NCBI GenBank assembly: GCA_947471745.1
Contig: CANJKZ010000517.1
Span: 1 to 64,000 of the forward strand
Source: Closterium sp. Naga37s-1
Taxonomy: Eukaryota > Streptophyta > Zygnematophyceae > Desmidiales > Closteriaceae
DNA: 64,000 nt
Direction of reading: 5' to 3'
Made by a program: the position numbers and the translations under genes. Within the stretch, counting starts at the first letter, position 1. The number at the start of each line of letters is the position of its first letter. Below, one piece after another: positions 51,317 through 60,966 of this stretch. The notes beneath the pieces are model-generated. The model ran no database searches. It saw only the letters and a program-made list of their open reading frames with translations, and was not told where the DNA came from.

Positions 51317-53842
51317 CTGGGGTGCAGAAGGGGCGAGTGTGGTGTGCAAGGAGGGAGCAGGGGGGAGACGGGGAAATACCAGGTCGAGGTGAAAACGGGG
51401 TGAGGAGACTGGTTGGGCATCTCTTGAGACGTCTCAAAAGTTGACTAGGTAGGGATGGTGAGATGATTGAATGTGGCAGGGGGGAACGGAAGGGAAGGGG
51501 GGAAGGAGGTTGTGGAGTGGAGAGCAACGGGGGAATGATGGTGAAAAGGGATTTGTATCATGGGTTGCATGCTGAGACTCATCAAGGGGAATGCTGGGAT
51601 CATGATGGTCGGGAGCGATACAGAGAGGCAAGGTTAGGGGAGCACAAGGAAAGGACGACCAAAAGGCTGTGTGCAGCAGAGTCTTGCTACAGCACGCGCG
51701 CTACAGCAGGCGCGCTACAGCAGGCACGCTACAGCAGGCGTGCTACAGCAGGCGTGCTACATCAGGCGTGGCGGGAGGCAGCGCGGGGGAGAAAGGCAAA
51801 GGAGGAACGGAGGAACCAAGGGGCAGAGAGAAGGTGGAGATGGGGGAGGGCGAGGGGAGGAGGAGGAGGAGGGGTTGTATATGTTAGAAGTGTGACGGAA
51901 AAAAATGGTACCTGTGAGGAGGAGGAGGCTGGGCGGAGTGGCAGTGGAGTCCCCCTCCTTGGCTAGCAGCTTCATGGTCTGTGCTGTCTTCTCCAAACAC
52001 TCCTCACTCTGCTCGCAGGGGGATGGGGACAAGGAGAAGACGAGGGGAAGACAAGGGAAAGGCATGGAGACGACAAGGGGAAACAGGGGGGCGACAAAGA
52101 GAAGCAGAGGGAACCACGACGGTGAATGACCAAGTCCAGCGTTCCAAGGGGGTGAACCAGGGTTCGGAGCCATGACTTTGTCACATTGTTTAGCGTATGA
52201 AAAAACGATGAGAAAGCAAGGGCATGCAGGGAACATGGGGGAAGCAAGGGGGTGGGTGGTTGAGCGAGAGGGAGAAGGGAAGCACCTCCACTTGCGAGAG
52301 GGTGTATAGCCTCCCTCCAGGCACTGCAAGTGGAGGTGCTCGCGAAGCGTTCTTGGGTTGTGAGACGCCGCACGCACACACAGCAACGTGTGGCATTCAA
52401 GAAGATCAGATGATGTGTCTCACTTGAAATGGCAAGACGCATGAATGGGCGCATGGGGATGCGCACGCACGCACCAGACAGACAGGGGGGTCCAGTCCAC
52501 AACAACGACGCATAAGCTGGTTCCTGAGTCTACTCAGAGAAACGCACCAGGTAGGGCGGGTCGGCGACAACGACGTCGAAGCGGTGGTGCAGAGCAGCGG
52601 GCACGTCTAGGGGCGTGCGGTAGTCGTAGCGGGAGAAGCGCGGCGCAAAGGCAGCAAAGCGCCGGTCGTACTCCAGCAGATGCACGTCCATGGCGGGGTA
52701 GCGCCGCTGGTGGAGGAGGGGTGGGGGGAAAGGGGGGCGGGAGAGAGTGCGGCGGGTGCAAGTGGGTGAAGGCATGTGGGATTTCATGCAGCAGATGCAC
52801 GTTCATGGTCGGGTAGCGGCGCTGGTTGGGGGAGGGGCGGGGCGGCCGGGGGAAAGGGGGGAAACGGGGAAACGGGAAAGAGGGAAAGGGGGAAAAGAGG
52901 TAAGGGGGAAAAGGGGAATGGGGGAAAGATGGGAAGGGAGGTAAAAGAATAGCTCACGGCAGGCGCACACGTCTCACTCCACAGAAGTATTTATCATCAC
53001 ATCCCCACACGTGTCTCACTCTACACAAGATGCGCTGTGCAATGCTGCGGGGCAGGAGGAGGAGGAGGAGGAGGAGGAGGAGGAGGAGCAGCAGCAGCAG
53101 CAGCAACTGTAGCGCAACTCACGACTAGTTCACGGAACAGGGTCGGGCAAGCCACACAGCAACATCTGGGGCCTCCGCTGCCCACGCTACTCTCCCCCTC
53201 CCCCTCCCCATTCCCCCTCCCCTCCTTTCGTTCGACGCCCTTCCCTCCCCCCGCGCTTTCCCCGTCCGCTTCTTCCCGCGGTTTTTCCTCCGCCTCCTCT
53301 CCTTTCCCCTCCTCATCAGCACGCGCGCAAGCCGCGCCTCCGCCCATCAACCGCGCCACTTCCGCCGCCACAGTCGCGGAAGTGTGCGCGTCGTACCAGA
53401 ACTGGCTTAAACCCCAATCCTCCGCAAACAGCGCGTCTCCAACCGCTTCCTGTCCCCCCGTTGTCCCCGCGCCTTCCCCATCGCGCGCAGCTCCGCCAGC
53501 CTCATCCCCGCCCGCGCGCCCCCCTTCCGCGGAGCCGGTATCCGCCGCTTGCGCGGAAAGCGCGTGCTGGTGCTGCGCGGCGGCGGCTTGCGCGGAAAGG
53601 AAATCCTGCAGCGCCGCAAGAGTGGACGCGCTAAGCTCTTCCGCTAGAAGCGACGCGTCCACGCATGACGAGGACGGGGGGGACGGAGACGCGTCCCGCC
53701 CATCCTGCCCGTCCCTCCCGTCTCTTTCTCCCGCCGCGTCGTCAACTCTTTCTGTACGCGCGGAAAATGCGGCTTTCGACTCGTCGTCGCCGACTCGTGT
53801 TGCCGCGAGTTGCGGCGCATTTTCAGGCTCCGTCTGAGACAT
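51165..53842 (-). CDS. EEF1AKMT1: EEF1AKMT1/EFM5-like protein-lysine methyltransferase (4 exons)
   Basis: Four minus-strand exons (53842-53123, 52706-52548, 52008-51912, 51316-51165) join in phase to 375 codons. Diagnostic blocks in order: GLSQFWYDAHTSATVAAEVA (about 143), CCCVACPTLF, MDVHLLEYDRRFAAF with RYDYRTPLDVP, catalytic DPPYL (289-293), SEECLEKTAQTMKLL, LLLLTGAVQ, and a C-terminal RPEHRNKLGNDFRLFTSY. Family knowledge: these SAM enzymes, once listed as N6-adenine methyltransferases, methylate a lysine of translation elongation factor 1A. The human protein is about 214 residues; this one has a ~140-residue N-terminal extension and an acidic/Gly insert of about 50 residues before CCCVACPTLF. 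Start chosen at MSQTEPEN; an upstream in-frame ATG at 53914 is possible. It diverges from the RRM gene. Confidence 0.9.
51421..51440. repeat. Palindrome CTTGAGACGTCTCAAAAG in methyltransferase intron 3
   Basis: A nearly intact member of the palindrome family with GACGTC core. No clear flanking duplication was found. Confidence 0.7.
51691..51775. repeat. 14-bp minisatellite in methyltransferase intron 3
   Basis: About six copies of GCTACAGCAGGCGC with C/T and G/A variants. Confidence 0.85.
51912..52008 (-). CDS. EEF1AKMT1: EEF1AKMT1-like exon 3
   Basis: Minus acceptor GAGCAG|AGTGAG, donor ACAG|GTACCA. Encodes SEECLEKTAQTMKLLAKEGD and PPSLLLLTG. Confidence 0.9.
52548..52706 (-). CDS. EEF1AKMT1: EEF1AKMT1-like exon 2 (catalytic DPPY)
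   Basis: Minus acceptor CACCAG|CGGCGC, donor CTG|GTGCGT; 53 codons with MDVHLLEYDRRFAAFAPRF and HHRFDVVVADPPYL. Confidence 0.93.
52789..52825 (-). pseudogene. Copy of the start of methyltransferase exon 2 with its acceptor
   Basis: CAGCAGATGCACGTTCATGG onward repeats 52674-52710 with three changes, 115 bp away on the 5' side of the real exon (minus strand). It leaves a decoy acceptor. Confidence 0.88.
53123..53842 (-). CDS. EEF1AKMT1: EEF1AKMT1-like exon 1
   Basis: ATG at 53842-53840, donor GTC|GTGAGT, 240 codons. Low-complexity Ala/Asp/Ser N-terminus, then LSQFWYDAHTSATVAAEVAR, an acidic insert, and CCCVACPTLFRELV. Confidence 0.85.
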
Positions 53843-54602
53843 GGGGGTTGTTGAGAGGTGATGATCACTTGTGGGTTGGGAAGGAAGTGCGGGAGGCGAA
53901 CGGAAAGTAATCAAGACGGGAGGGAGATCAGTGTGTTTGTTTTTTTTGTTTATTTAGCTAGCAATGTGGGGACGGTAGTTCGACGGAGGAGGGCACCAGG
54001 GAGGGGTGCAACCACGGAATGATTCAATCTCACCGCTTTGTTAACATCTCAATCACATTTCAATCGTTAGTTCTCAATCCCGAGCTTTCAGCCTCGTGTT
54101 TTCTCCCAAAAACACCCTGTCCTGGACGTGCAACCACTCCTGCCCGATACAATATCCTCGAATGTTGTGTTTTCCTTGAATCGTTGGTGGGGCTACGACG
54201 AGATATTCCCCCTGCCCGTTTTAAACCCTTCAATAAACCTGCGATCACGGGTCGCACGAGAAAACAAAGCAGATTCCTCAAATTTGCTGCATTCGGTGGG
54301 CTGTCCTTTCATCGGTCGCGCGTCTTTCCGGTTTTTAGGTTCCTCGGATCAGCCCTCACAGATCGTCCGCCGTCGCTCGGCGATAGGATCCATCGTCGCG
54401 CGCCGTCGCATGCCCACGTCGCAAGCAAACCTCTCTCGCGAGTGATTGCTCTGATCCGATCCAATCGCGACGATCGCTGACGTGGCAGCAGCGCATCCGC
54501 GTGTCCCTCGTGTTCCGAGGGTCTTTTTAGAAGCGTCTACCGCTCACCTTCTCACGCAGTCGACTAACTGCAAGCTCTCCTACCACCACCACCACCGCCG
54601 CT

Positions 54603-54641
<39 letters not shown>

Positions 54642-54778
54642 ACAGCCGCCACCACGACGATTTGTCCCTCCTGATCGTTCTGATCGTTTCTTCCTGCCAC
54701 TCCGCGTTTCATCCCACCTCCCGTTTGGTTCCACCTTGTGTATCATTCTATCCCCAAGCGCCCATCCCACTGCCCATC
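53843..54778. promoter_or_regulatory. Shared 5' region of two divergent genes
   Basis: 936 bp between the ATG codons of the methyltransferase (minus) and RRM gene (plus), so both promoters must lie here. It contains a T-rich stretch near 53940 and a (CCG)n run near 54600-54640, likely in the RRM 5' UTR. No TATA box is called. Confidence 0.55.
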
Positions 54779-55460
54779 ATGCATCGACTTCCACGCCTCA
54801 GATCGTCCCTCTTCCGCCGCCGTTCCGCAGCAGCACTCCTTCGCGGGGGCCGCCAACAGCCCGCGCTGCAAGGGCAATCGCTACTCGCGCCGCGGCATTC
54901 CCTCACACAAGGGCAAGCACAACCCCCGCCACAGGCGCAACCGCAGCCGCAACCGCAACCACAAGCGCAACCGCAAGCGCTGGTGCATGCGCTGTCGTTG
55001 GCGCGCGCGCACGTGCAGGCGGATCATGGCTCCTTGGCGCACTCCCCCTGGCGCGCGCAGCCCGCCGCGCTGATGCATCACGCTGCGCATGGCGCCGCCG
55101 CTGCTGCTGATGCTGCTTCCGCCGATGCTGCTTCCGCCGATACTGCTTCCGCCGATGCCGCTTCTAACGTTGCAGCTTCTAGCGGTGCGGAATCCGTTGT
55201 TGCTCCCCCAAAGGATGCCGTTCCCACCCATGCTGCTCCCACTAGCGGTGCCCCTACCAGGAGTGCGCCTGCCAACGCTACTCCATACAACAGGGCTCCT
55301 TCTAACGGGGCTCCTTTCAACGGCGCTGCTGCTCCTAGCAGCAGAGCGGTTCCATACGGAGCGTCGTCCCACAATGCGCCGTTTGGTGGTGGGGGCGCTC
55401 GTGGTGGCGGTGACAGGGGTGGCGGTGGCGCATACTTCCAAACCCGACTCTTCGTGGGCG
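54779..55460 (+). CDS. RRM gene exon 1
   Basis: ATG 54779, donor GGGCG|GTACGC, ends in phase 1. Presequence-like N-terminus, QPQPQP repeats, Ala/Ser repeats, a GGGGARGGGDRGGGG linker, then RNP2 TRLFVGG. Confidence 0.83.
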
Positions 55461-57141
55461 GTACGCGCCCACTCACTCGTTGTTTTCCCCATTCGGCCTT
55501 TCTCCTCTCTCTCATCCTCTTCTCCTTCTCACGCTGTTTCGTTCTCACCCCCTCCCCTCCCCCGCCCTTCCCTCCCCATCCACCCGCACCCCCATTTCCT
55601 TCCCCCCAGCCAGCCCCTTTTTTGGTCCCTCCTCCGTTAAATTAAACCAGCGGGCACCTCAAAACCCATTAGATTCACTAAACCCGTTCCTCTTCTTTCC
55701 CCTCCTTGCCCTTTTTCTTCTCTCCCTTCCTCCGGGGTTTCGCCACCACGTGTCCACCAGGCCTGGGCTATGAAGTGGATGAGAACACGCTCAAAGATGC
55801 CTTCAGCTCCTTCGGCCCTGTCCGCCATGGTATGATCTGATCTGATATGATGCCATGCTAACCTGCCATTTGAGTCGACTCAAAACTCCGCGTGTAATGA
55901 GTCGTGTTTTGAGTCAACTCAAAACTCGACTCAAAACTAGACTCAAAACACGATTCAAAGACGCCTTCAGCTCCTTCGGCCCCGTCCGCCATGGTATGAT
56001 ATGATCTGATAGCATGCTACCCCGCCATTCTTGCTTCCTGCTGCTGCCGCCGCCGCTTTTAATATCCGTTTCAAACATTTCATATTTTCTAGTCGCCTCG
56101 GACCTTTTTTTTTCCATTTTCGAGTCGACTCGGTTTTTTGTTTGTTTTGGGGTCAACTGGTCTGCTATGGCACAACACCACTCATGCTGCCTGCTGCCTG
56201 CTGCCGCCTCTTGCATCACCTGCTGTCCAATTCTCCTTTGCGTGCGGCTTTGAAGTTGCGTCATAAGGAAGGTCTTCCTTGCTGCGTTTGAGTCAATTCA
56301 TTAGCAGCACCTGCCTTGCTGCATCATTTTTAGGTTGATTGTTGATTGCGTCTACAAGCTCCTTACTGATAACCATCAGGTCAAGCGTCCTTTCTTCCTC
56401 TGCTTGCTGCTCCTAGTCTCTCTACTGTTCCTTGGCGTGTGTTTTTTCTTGATATGTGCCGTTCCTTCTTCCGGCCACTGTTCTCTCCTATCCTATCCTC
56501 TCCTATCCTATCCTCTCCTCTCCTCTCCTCTCCTCTCTTCTCTCCTACACCTACGTCACGCTGCACTGACTGCGTGCGATGAGCCGATCTTTCAAAGTCC
56601 TCAAAACCCTGTCTACTTCGCCTACACATCGCTCCCCTGGCTGCAGTGTCGGTCCCACGGCACGTGGACAGCAATCAGACCAAGGGGTACGGCTTTGTGG
56701 AGTTCGTCCGATCTGACGACGCCGATGCTGCTCAGAAGCATCTTGACGGCCAGGTGCATTCCCCTGTCCCCTCAACGTTCCTTTTCAATGCTTGTGCTGC
56801 AGGTCTTGTGTTGCAGCTCTCTTATTTTTGCTCTCCTTCTGTAGTTCTCTTGCTGTTTATATTTCTCCTGGTTTTCTCTCTTGCCGTTTCTCTCATTTTG
56901 AGGTACCGCAACGGCCGTTAGTAAGACGCCCAAATGTTTCCTAGGTGCCTAGAATCCGGTTCTCGAAGCCTCTCCACCCCTTCCCTTCCACACTCACATG
57001 TCCAGAGCCGCCTGATTTCTCCATCGTGTGCCTCCATCTTACATTTTCACCCCTCCCTGCTCCTCCCCACCTGTTTGCACCGCTCAGCGCCTGGGCATGA
57101 TGTTGCTGCGTGTGACCCGCGCCTCCCCTCGCACACAATGA
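54779..57141 (+). CDS. RRM RNA-binding protein, possibly mitochondrial (4 exons)
   Basis: Exons 54779-55460, 55761-55829, 56647-56753 and 57088-57141 join in phase into one RRM. RNP2 is RLFVGG, then LGYEVDENTLKDAFSSFGPV, RNP1 KGYGFVEF, SDDADAAQKHLDGQ and the last strand RLGMMLLRVTRA. The N-terminus MHRLPRLRSSLFRRRSAAAL is Arg/Ser/Leu-rich without acidic residues, as in mitochondrial presequences (inference). Gln/Pro, Ala/Ser and Gly-rich linkers follow. Plant organellar RRM proteins of this kind act in RNA editing and processing. A TGA ends the frame at 57139-57141, yet the same frame is open for 137 more Gly/Ala-rich codons, the kind of tail glycine-rich RNA-binding proteins carry. Exon 2 has a downstream partial duplicate. 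Confidence 0.85.
55761..55829 (+). CDS. RRM gene exon 2
   Basis: Acceptor CACCAG|GCCTGG, donor CATG|GTATGA. Encodes LGYEVDENTLKDAFSSFGPV then RH. Confidence 0.92.
55785..56030 (+). repeat. Palindrome-tagged duplication of RRM exon 2 end and donor
   Basis: The last ~45 nt of exon 2, its donor and ~40 nt of intron (55785-55870) are repeated at about 55948-56030 with CATG|GTATGA kept. Between them lie TTTGAGTCGACTCAAAA (55869-55885) and a cluster of GAGTCAACTCAAAACTCGAC-type half sites to 55950. Confidence 0.92.
56647..56753 (+). CDS. RRM gene exon 3
   Basis: Acceptor CTGCAG|TGTCGG, donor CAG|GTGCAT. Encodes VPRHVDSNQTKGYGFVEFVR and AQKHLDGQ; ends in phase 0. Confidence 0.93.
57088..57141 (+). 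CDS. RRM gene exon 4
   Basis: Acceptor GCTCAG|CGCCTG. Encodes RLGMMLLRVTRASPRTQ, fitting the last RRM strand, then TGA. Confidence 0.7.
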   Translation, partial: RLGMMLLRVTRASPRTQ

Positions 57142-57555
57142 GGGGGGTGGGGGGGAGGAGGGGGTGGAGGTGGAGGAGCAGGACGAGGGGGAGGAGCACG
57201 AGGAGGGTGGGGTGGAGGAGGAGGGGGAGGAGGAGGAGGACGAGGGGGGTGGAGTGGAGGAGGGGGAGGAGGCAGAGGAGGAGCAGGTGTAGGAGGGGAG
57301 CGAGGACGTGGGTGGGTAGGACCAGGTATAGCACAGGGGGGAGCAGGAGGAGCAGGGTTGAGTAGAGCAGGGGCAGCGGGGGCACAGGTGGAAGGATTGG
57401 GAACAGCTGGAGCAGCAGCAGCAGTGGGGAGTGATGCAGGGGACAAAGCAACAGTTGGTGTAGCAGAGGGTTTACCAGCAGTATCAGCAGCACCAGCAGC
57501 AGCACCACCACCACCAGCAGCAGCAGCACCAGCAGCAGCACCTGCCAGCGGTTGA
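57142..57555 (+). other. Gly/Ala-rich open frame directly after the RRM stop codon
   Basis: 137 sense codons in the same frame as exon 4, before TGA 57553-57555. They begin [19 protein letters not shown] and change to an Ala/Pro-rich end ([20 protein letters not shown]). Composition suggests a glycine-rich C-terminal domain cut off by the TGA, through mutation, sequence error, readthrough or a missed splice. Confidence 0.5.
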
Positions 57556-57675
57556 TGATGGGATGGAGAGTGTAGGTACCGGTACTAGGAAGGAACTGTT
57601 TAGTCCCGCCTGCCCATCATCACTACTGTAGCAATTAGTACCGGTAGGTCCAGTAATGTGAACTATGGTATCCTA

Positions 57676-58161
57676 CCGTCATCTCCCGGATATAAGACAG
57701 TGTTGAATAGTAGACAGGGGTTGTCTATTATACGGGTGTCTCTTATAAACAGGCTAGCCTCATTATAAGACACCTATTTGTGTGTACGAGATAAGACATG
57801 TGTCTTATAATCGAAACTGCAATATATTGTAGTGAAAATTGAAGTACCGCGTACATTTTTACCCTTGCGACACGCGAATTCTGCCACGTGCTGACTCACG
57901 TACTACCAAATTTGCCTTGGCAAGTATTCTCCATGACGTGGCACCCCGAACAATGGTTGCCGAAGTGGCACCTTCGCAACATCCACACTCATAATGAGAA
58001 ACTCTTTTCAAGATGTGTGAAAATATTTCTAAGTAGTTTAAAAAAGTTTCCATTTATAAGACTTATAAGACACCCAAAACCTCCCCAAATACAAGATACG
58101 GTAACCCAAGCATTTTTTTTAGTGTATAAGACATATATGTCTTATATCCGGGCGATGACGG
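57676..58161. mobile_element. TA-flanked inverted-repeat transposon (MITE-like, 486 bp)
   Basis: Ends are inverted repeats of about 24 bp (CCGTCATCTCCCGGATAT... and its near complement), with TA on both outer sides, as for Tc1/mariner-type target duplications. ATAAGACA motifs recur inside (57780-57815, 58060-58080, 58125-58146). It is AT-rich against its surroundings and encodes no protein. Confidence 0.85.
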
Positions 58162-58163
58162 TA

Positions 58164-59722
58164 GTTGACTTGACAAACCTTGCTGACGTTCACTGAAGCA
58201 TTTACTATTGCGAAACACTCGGCAAATTAGCACACTCGCTACGTAGCCAATCTGCTTGCTACGAGGTTCCATCTATCCATCGTCACTGCATTGCAAGCAA
58301 GCCAACATGGGCCTGCTTTGTGAGTGTACTGTGCCCATGTGCTATGGTAAAGAGGGGGGGGGGGGGGGGGGGAATGGAACAAGAAGACCTGAGCACATGA
58401 TGTTGTAGTGTGTTCAGTCTCGATATGGAGAGCTACACTAGCACCGATGGGTTATGGTTGGTTCACATCACATTATCACAACCAATTTGTGGGACTGGCA
58501 TGAATGGGTGTTGCTTCTGCTGTCTTTGCTGCCACTTTGGGGAATATTCACTTGCAAGAGGTGAGAGGAGTCTGCCCAGCATTATAAGCAATAACAGATA
58601 CTAAAATGAGCACTTTTTTAATATACTACGGTATCAGAGCATGGCACACCACATGTCTTGCTGCTGTAAAGAAATCAAGAAATCACGCCATTGCCTTATG
58701 GGTGGCGCAGAAAAGAAGCTAGCAGAGCTCGTCGCGAGCAGGGGAGAAGAAAAAACATGCTTGCACAACACAACAGAGATGGAGAGGGGGGGGGACGAAA
58801 GGAGTACCACAGTAGTGCAGTGCAGCCATGTTTCTGTGCCGCTGCTGTGCTTGCGCTGCTGCCAATCGTACACTCCACTCCCAAACCCATCCCATCATGG
58901 TCCCTGCGTATTCCCCCCGCATGTATAGGTATCATCATCTAGCCTCACTGGCAGCAGCAGGTGCTGACAATCGGGGAGCCGCATCCACAGCACAGCAGCA
59001 TTGGCAGCACCGCTGGCAGCAGTATCTGGCAGCAGTATCTGGCAGCAGTATCTGGCAGCAGTATCTGGCAGCAGTATCTGGCAGCATTCCCCCCAAAAAA
59101 AACACGCTGCATCACTCCCTGTGTTAAGGTGGGAGTGGTATCCAGCTCTTTTGCAAATATGGTGCGCTGGTGTGATGTGGTGGTGGTGTGACGTGGTGTG
59201 GTGTGACGTGGTGTGATGTGATGTGGTGTGATGTGATGGGGTGTGGTGTGATGTGGTGGTGTGACGTGGTGTGGTGTGACGTGGTGTGGTGTGACATGGT
59301 GTGGTGTGATGTGGTGGTGTGACATAACGCATGTGCGACAATCTGCTGTAAGTGAGACTCATCCGCAGCCGGAGACTGAAGCGATAGCAGCTGCTGCTCT
59401 TGCCACAGCGAGTGCTGCTGCTTCTATTGCTGCTCGCGATATCACTGGTAGCAGCTTGAGCCTTGAGGGTATGCGACATCCTTTGAGGCGCCTCAAAAGT
59501 CGATATCACTGGTAGCAGCTTGAGCCTTGAGGGTATGCGACATCCTCAACTGTCGCTCAATAATGCTTCACGGGTCTGCTCTGCTGCTGGTGAAGACACT
59601 TCCAATCCCACCTCTCCCACCTCTGCTCCTCCCTTGCACTTTCCCCTTCACATTCCTCCTCCATGCGCTTTATCTCTCCTGTCTCGCCCGCCCGCCCGCC
59701 CGCCCGCCCTCTCCCTCACCAA
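58164..59722. other. Intergenic region with simple repeats, no gene recognised
   Basis: Contains poly-G (58354-58372), a 13-bp repeat GCAGCAGTATCTG (59020-59084), a GTGATGTG-rich stretch (59170-59325) and a palindrome-tagged repeat (59437-59546). Short ORFs on both strands show no domain. Confidence 0.6.
59437..59546. repeat. Exact 46-bp direct repeat split by the palindrome
   Basis: CGATATCACTGGTAGCAGCT...GACATCCT at 59437-59482 recurs without change at 59501-59546. The 18 bp between are TTGAGGCGCCTCAAAAGT. This is the cleanest example of the architecture in the window. Confidence 0.96.
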
Positions 59723-59723
59723 C

Positions 59724-60060
59724 ATGCAGCTCCGGAACCATCTGCTCCACTCCACTCACCTCAATTGCTGCTTCGCTTGTAGTGCAGCTCTTCCTGCACC
59801 TTTCACCTTCACCGTCCTGCACGCACGTTCTTCTCGCCCTGCCCGCCTCCTCCCTCACTGACATGCAGCTCCGGAAGCATCTGCTCCACCACCTCCATTG
59901 CCTCCTCCCACTGCTGCTTCGCTTCGGCAGTTTCACGTGCACTTGCACCTTTCACCTTCACCGTCCTGCACGCACGTTCTTCTCGCCCCGCCCTCCCTCC
60001 CCCTCACTGACATGCAGCTCTGGAAGCATCTGCTCCACCACCTCCATTGCCTCCTCGCAC
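59724..60060 (-). repeat. Tandem repeat of the kinase C-terminal segment (3 copies)
   Basis: ATGCAGCTCCGGAA begins diverged copies at 59724, 59863 and 60012 (periods 139 and 149). On the minus strand each reads EQM(L/V)PELHV followed by a donor-like GTCAGTGAGG or GTTGGTGAGG, so the unit again ends at a possible splice donor. Confidence 0.75.
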
Positions 60061-60966
60061 GTCCCGTCCATCGCCCCCTCGCTCTCGCTCCCACCCCGCT
60101 CAGGCCCGCTTATCGACTGCAAGCACTCACGAGCAGGACCGTTCTGCATGGATGCAAGGGCTGCACTGGAATCTCCCTGCTGCATGGGCCTTCCTTGCAC
60201 CCCCCGCTGCTCCACCAGTACCACCTGCGGCCGCTGTTGCTGCTGTGCGTGGTGCTGCGGCTGCTGCAGTTCCTGCATGGGAGCAGCAGCAGGAAAGGTG
60301 TCACTTCTGGGCTGGCTGTTGGGCATGTGCTGCTCCATAACCTCCGCAGCAATAACAGCGTGCCCACCCCCACCAACAGCAGCAGCGGCAGCCGCAGCAA
60401 CACCACCACCAGGACCACCATCGGCTTTACCATCACCGTCCTTCTCCTCGCCTCTTCGAACCCCCACCACCCCCCGCCCCCTCTCCTCTCCCTCCACACC
60501 CACACCCACCTCCACCACACCACCCATCCCCTCCCACTCCACCCCCACGCCCTCACCCCCAATCGCCGCCAGCGCCCTTACAATCTCATCAAACTCCGGC
60601 CTATCCCCCGGATCCCGCGCCCAGCACCGCTCTATCAATCTCCTCACCCCCGCATGGCACTCGTGAGGCAGCGGCGGCCGCAACCCATTCAGAGCCACCG
60701 CCACCGCCGCCTGTAGCGGCGAGTAGTCCTCGTAGGGTAACCGCGCGGTGAGCAGCTCCCAGAGGACAATCCCGAAGCTGTACACGTCGCTGCGTTGGGT
60801 CACGGTCCATTGGCCTGTGGTGCCGAATGCCTCTGGGGCCATCCAGCGGTAGGTGCCCACCTCCTTGGTCATCTCGGCGCGCTCTCTGATGAGCCGTGCC
60901 ACGCCAAAGTCGCCTACGACGGCGCGCCCCTGCTCGTCTAGGAGCACGTTTGCTGGCTTGAGGTCC
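59958..60966 (-). CDS. Kinase exon B (C-lobe)
   Basis: Minus acceptor CACCAG|GGACCT. Starts [20 protein letters not shown] and runs through APE and the C-lobe, then a Gly/Gln-rich tail to TAG. Confidence 0.85.

Noticed and set aside
57139-57141. TGA as a selenocysteine codon
   Set aside because: RRM proteins are not selenoproteins and no SECIS-like structure is evident; readthrough, mutation or error is simpler.
57047-57541. Minus-strand Leu/Pro-rich ORF
   Set aside because: Antisense shadow of the GGA/GCA-rich tract behind the RRM gene; pure low complexity.
50666-59957. Assembly error as the explanation for all duplicates
   Set aside because: Copies differ by scattered substitutions, small indels and distinct palindromes, so most are real; exact copy number of the 144-bp, 22-bp and 311-bp arrays remains open.
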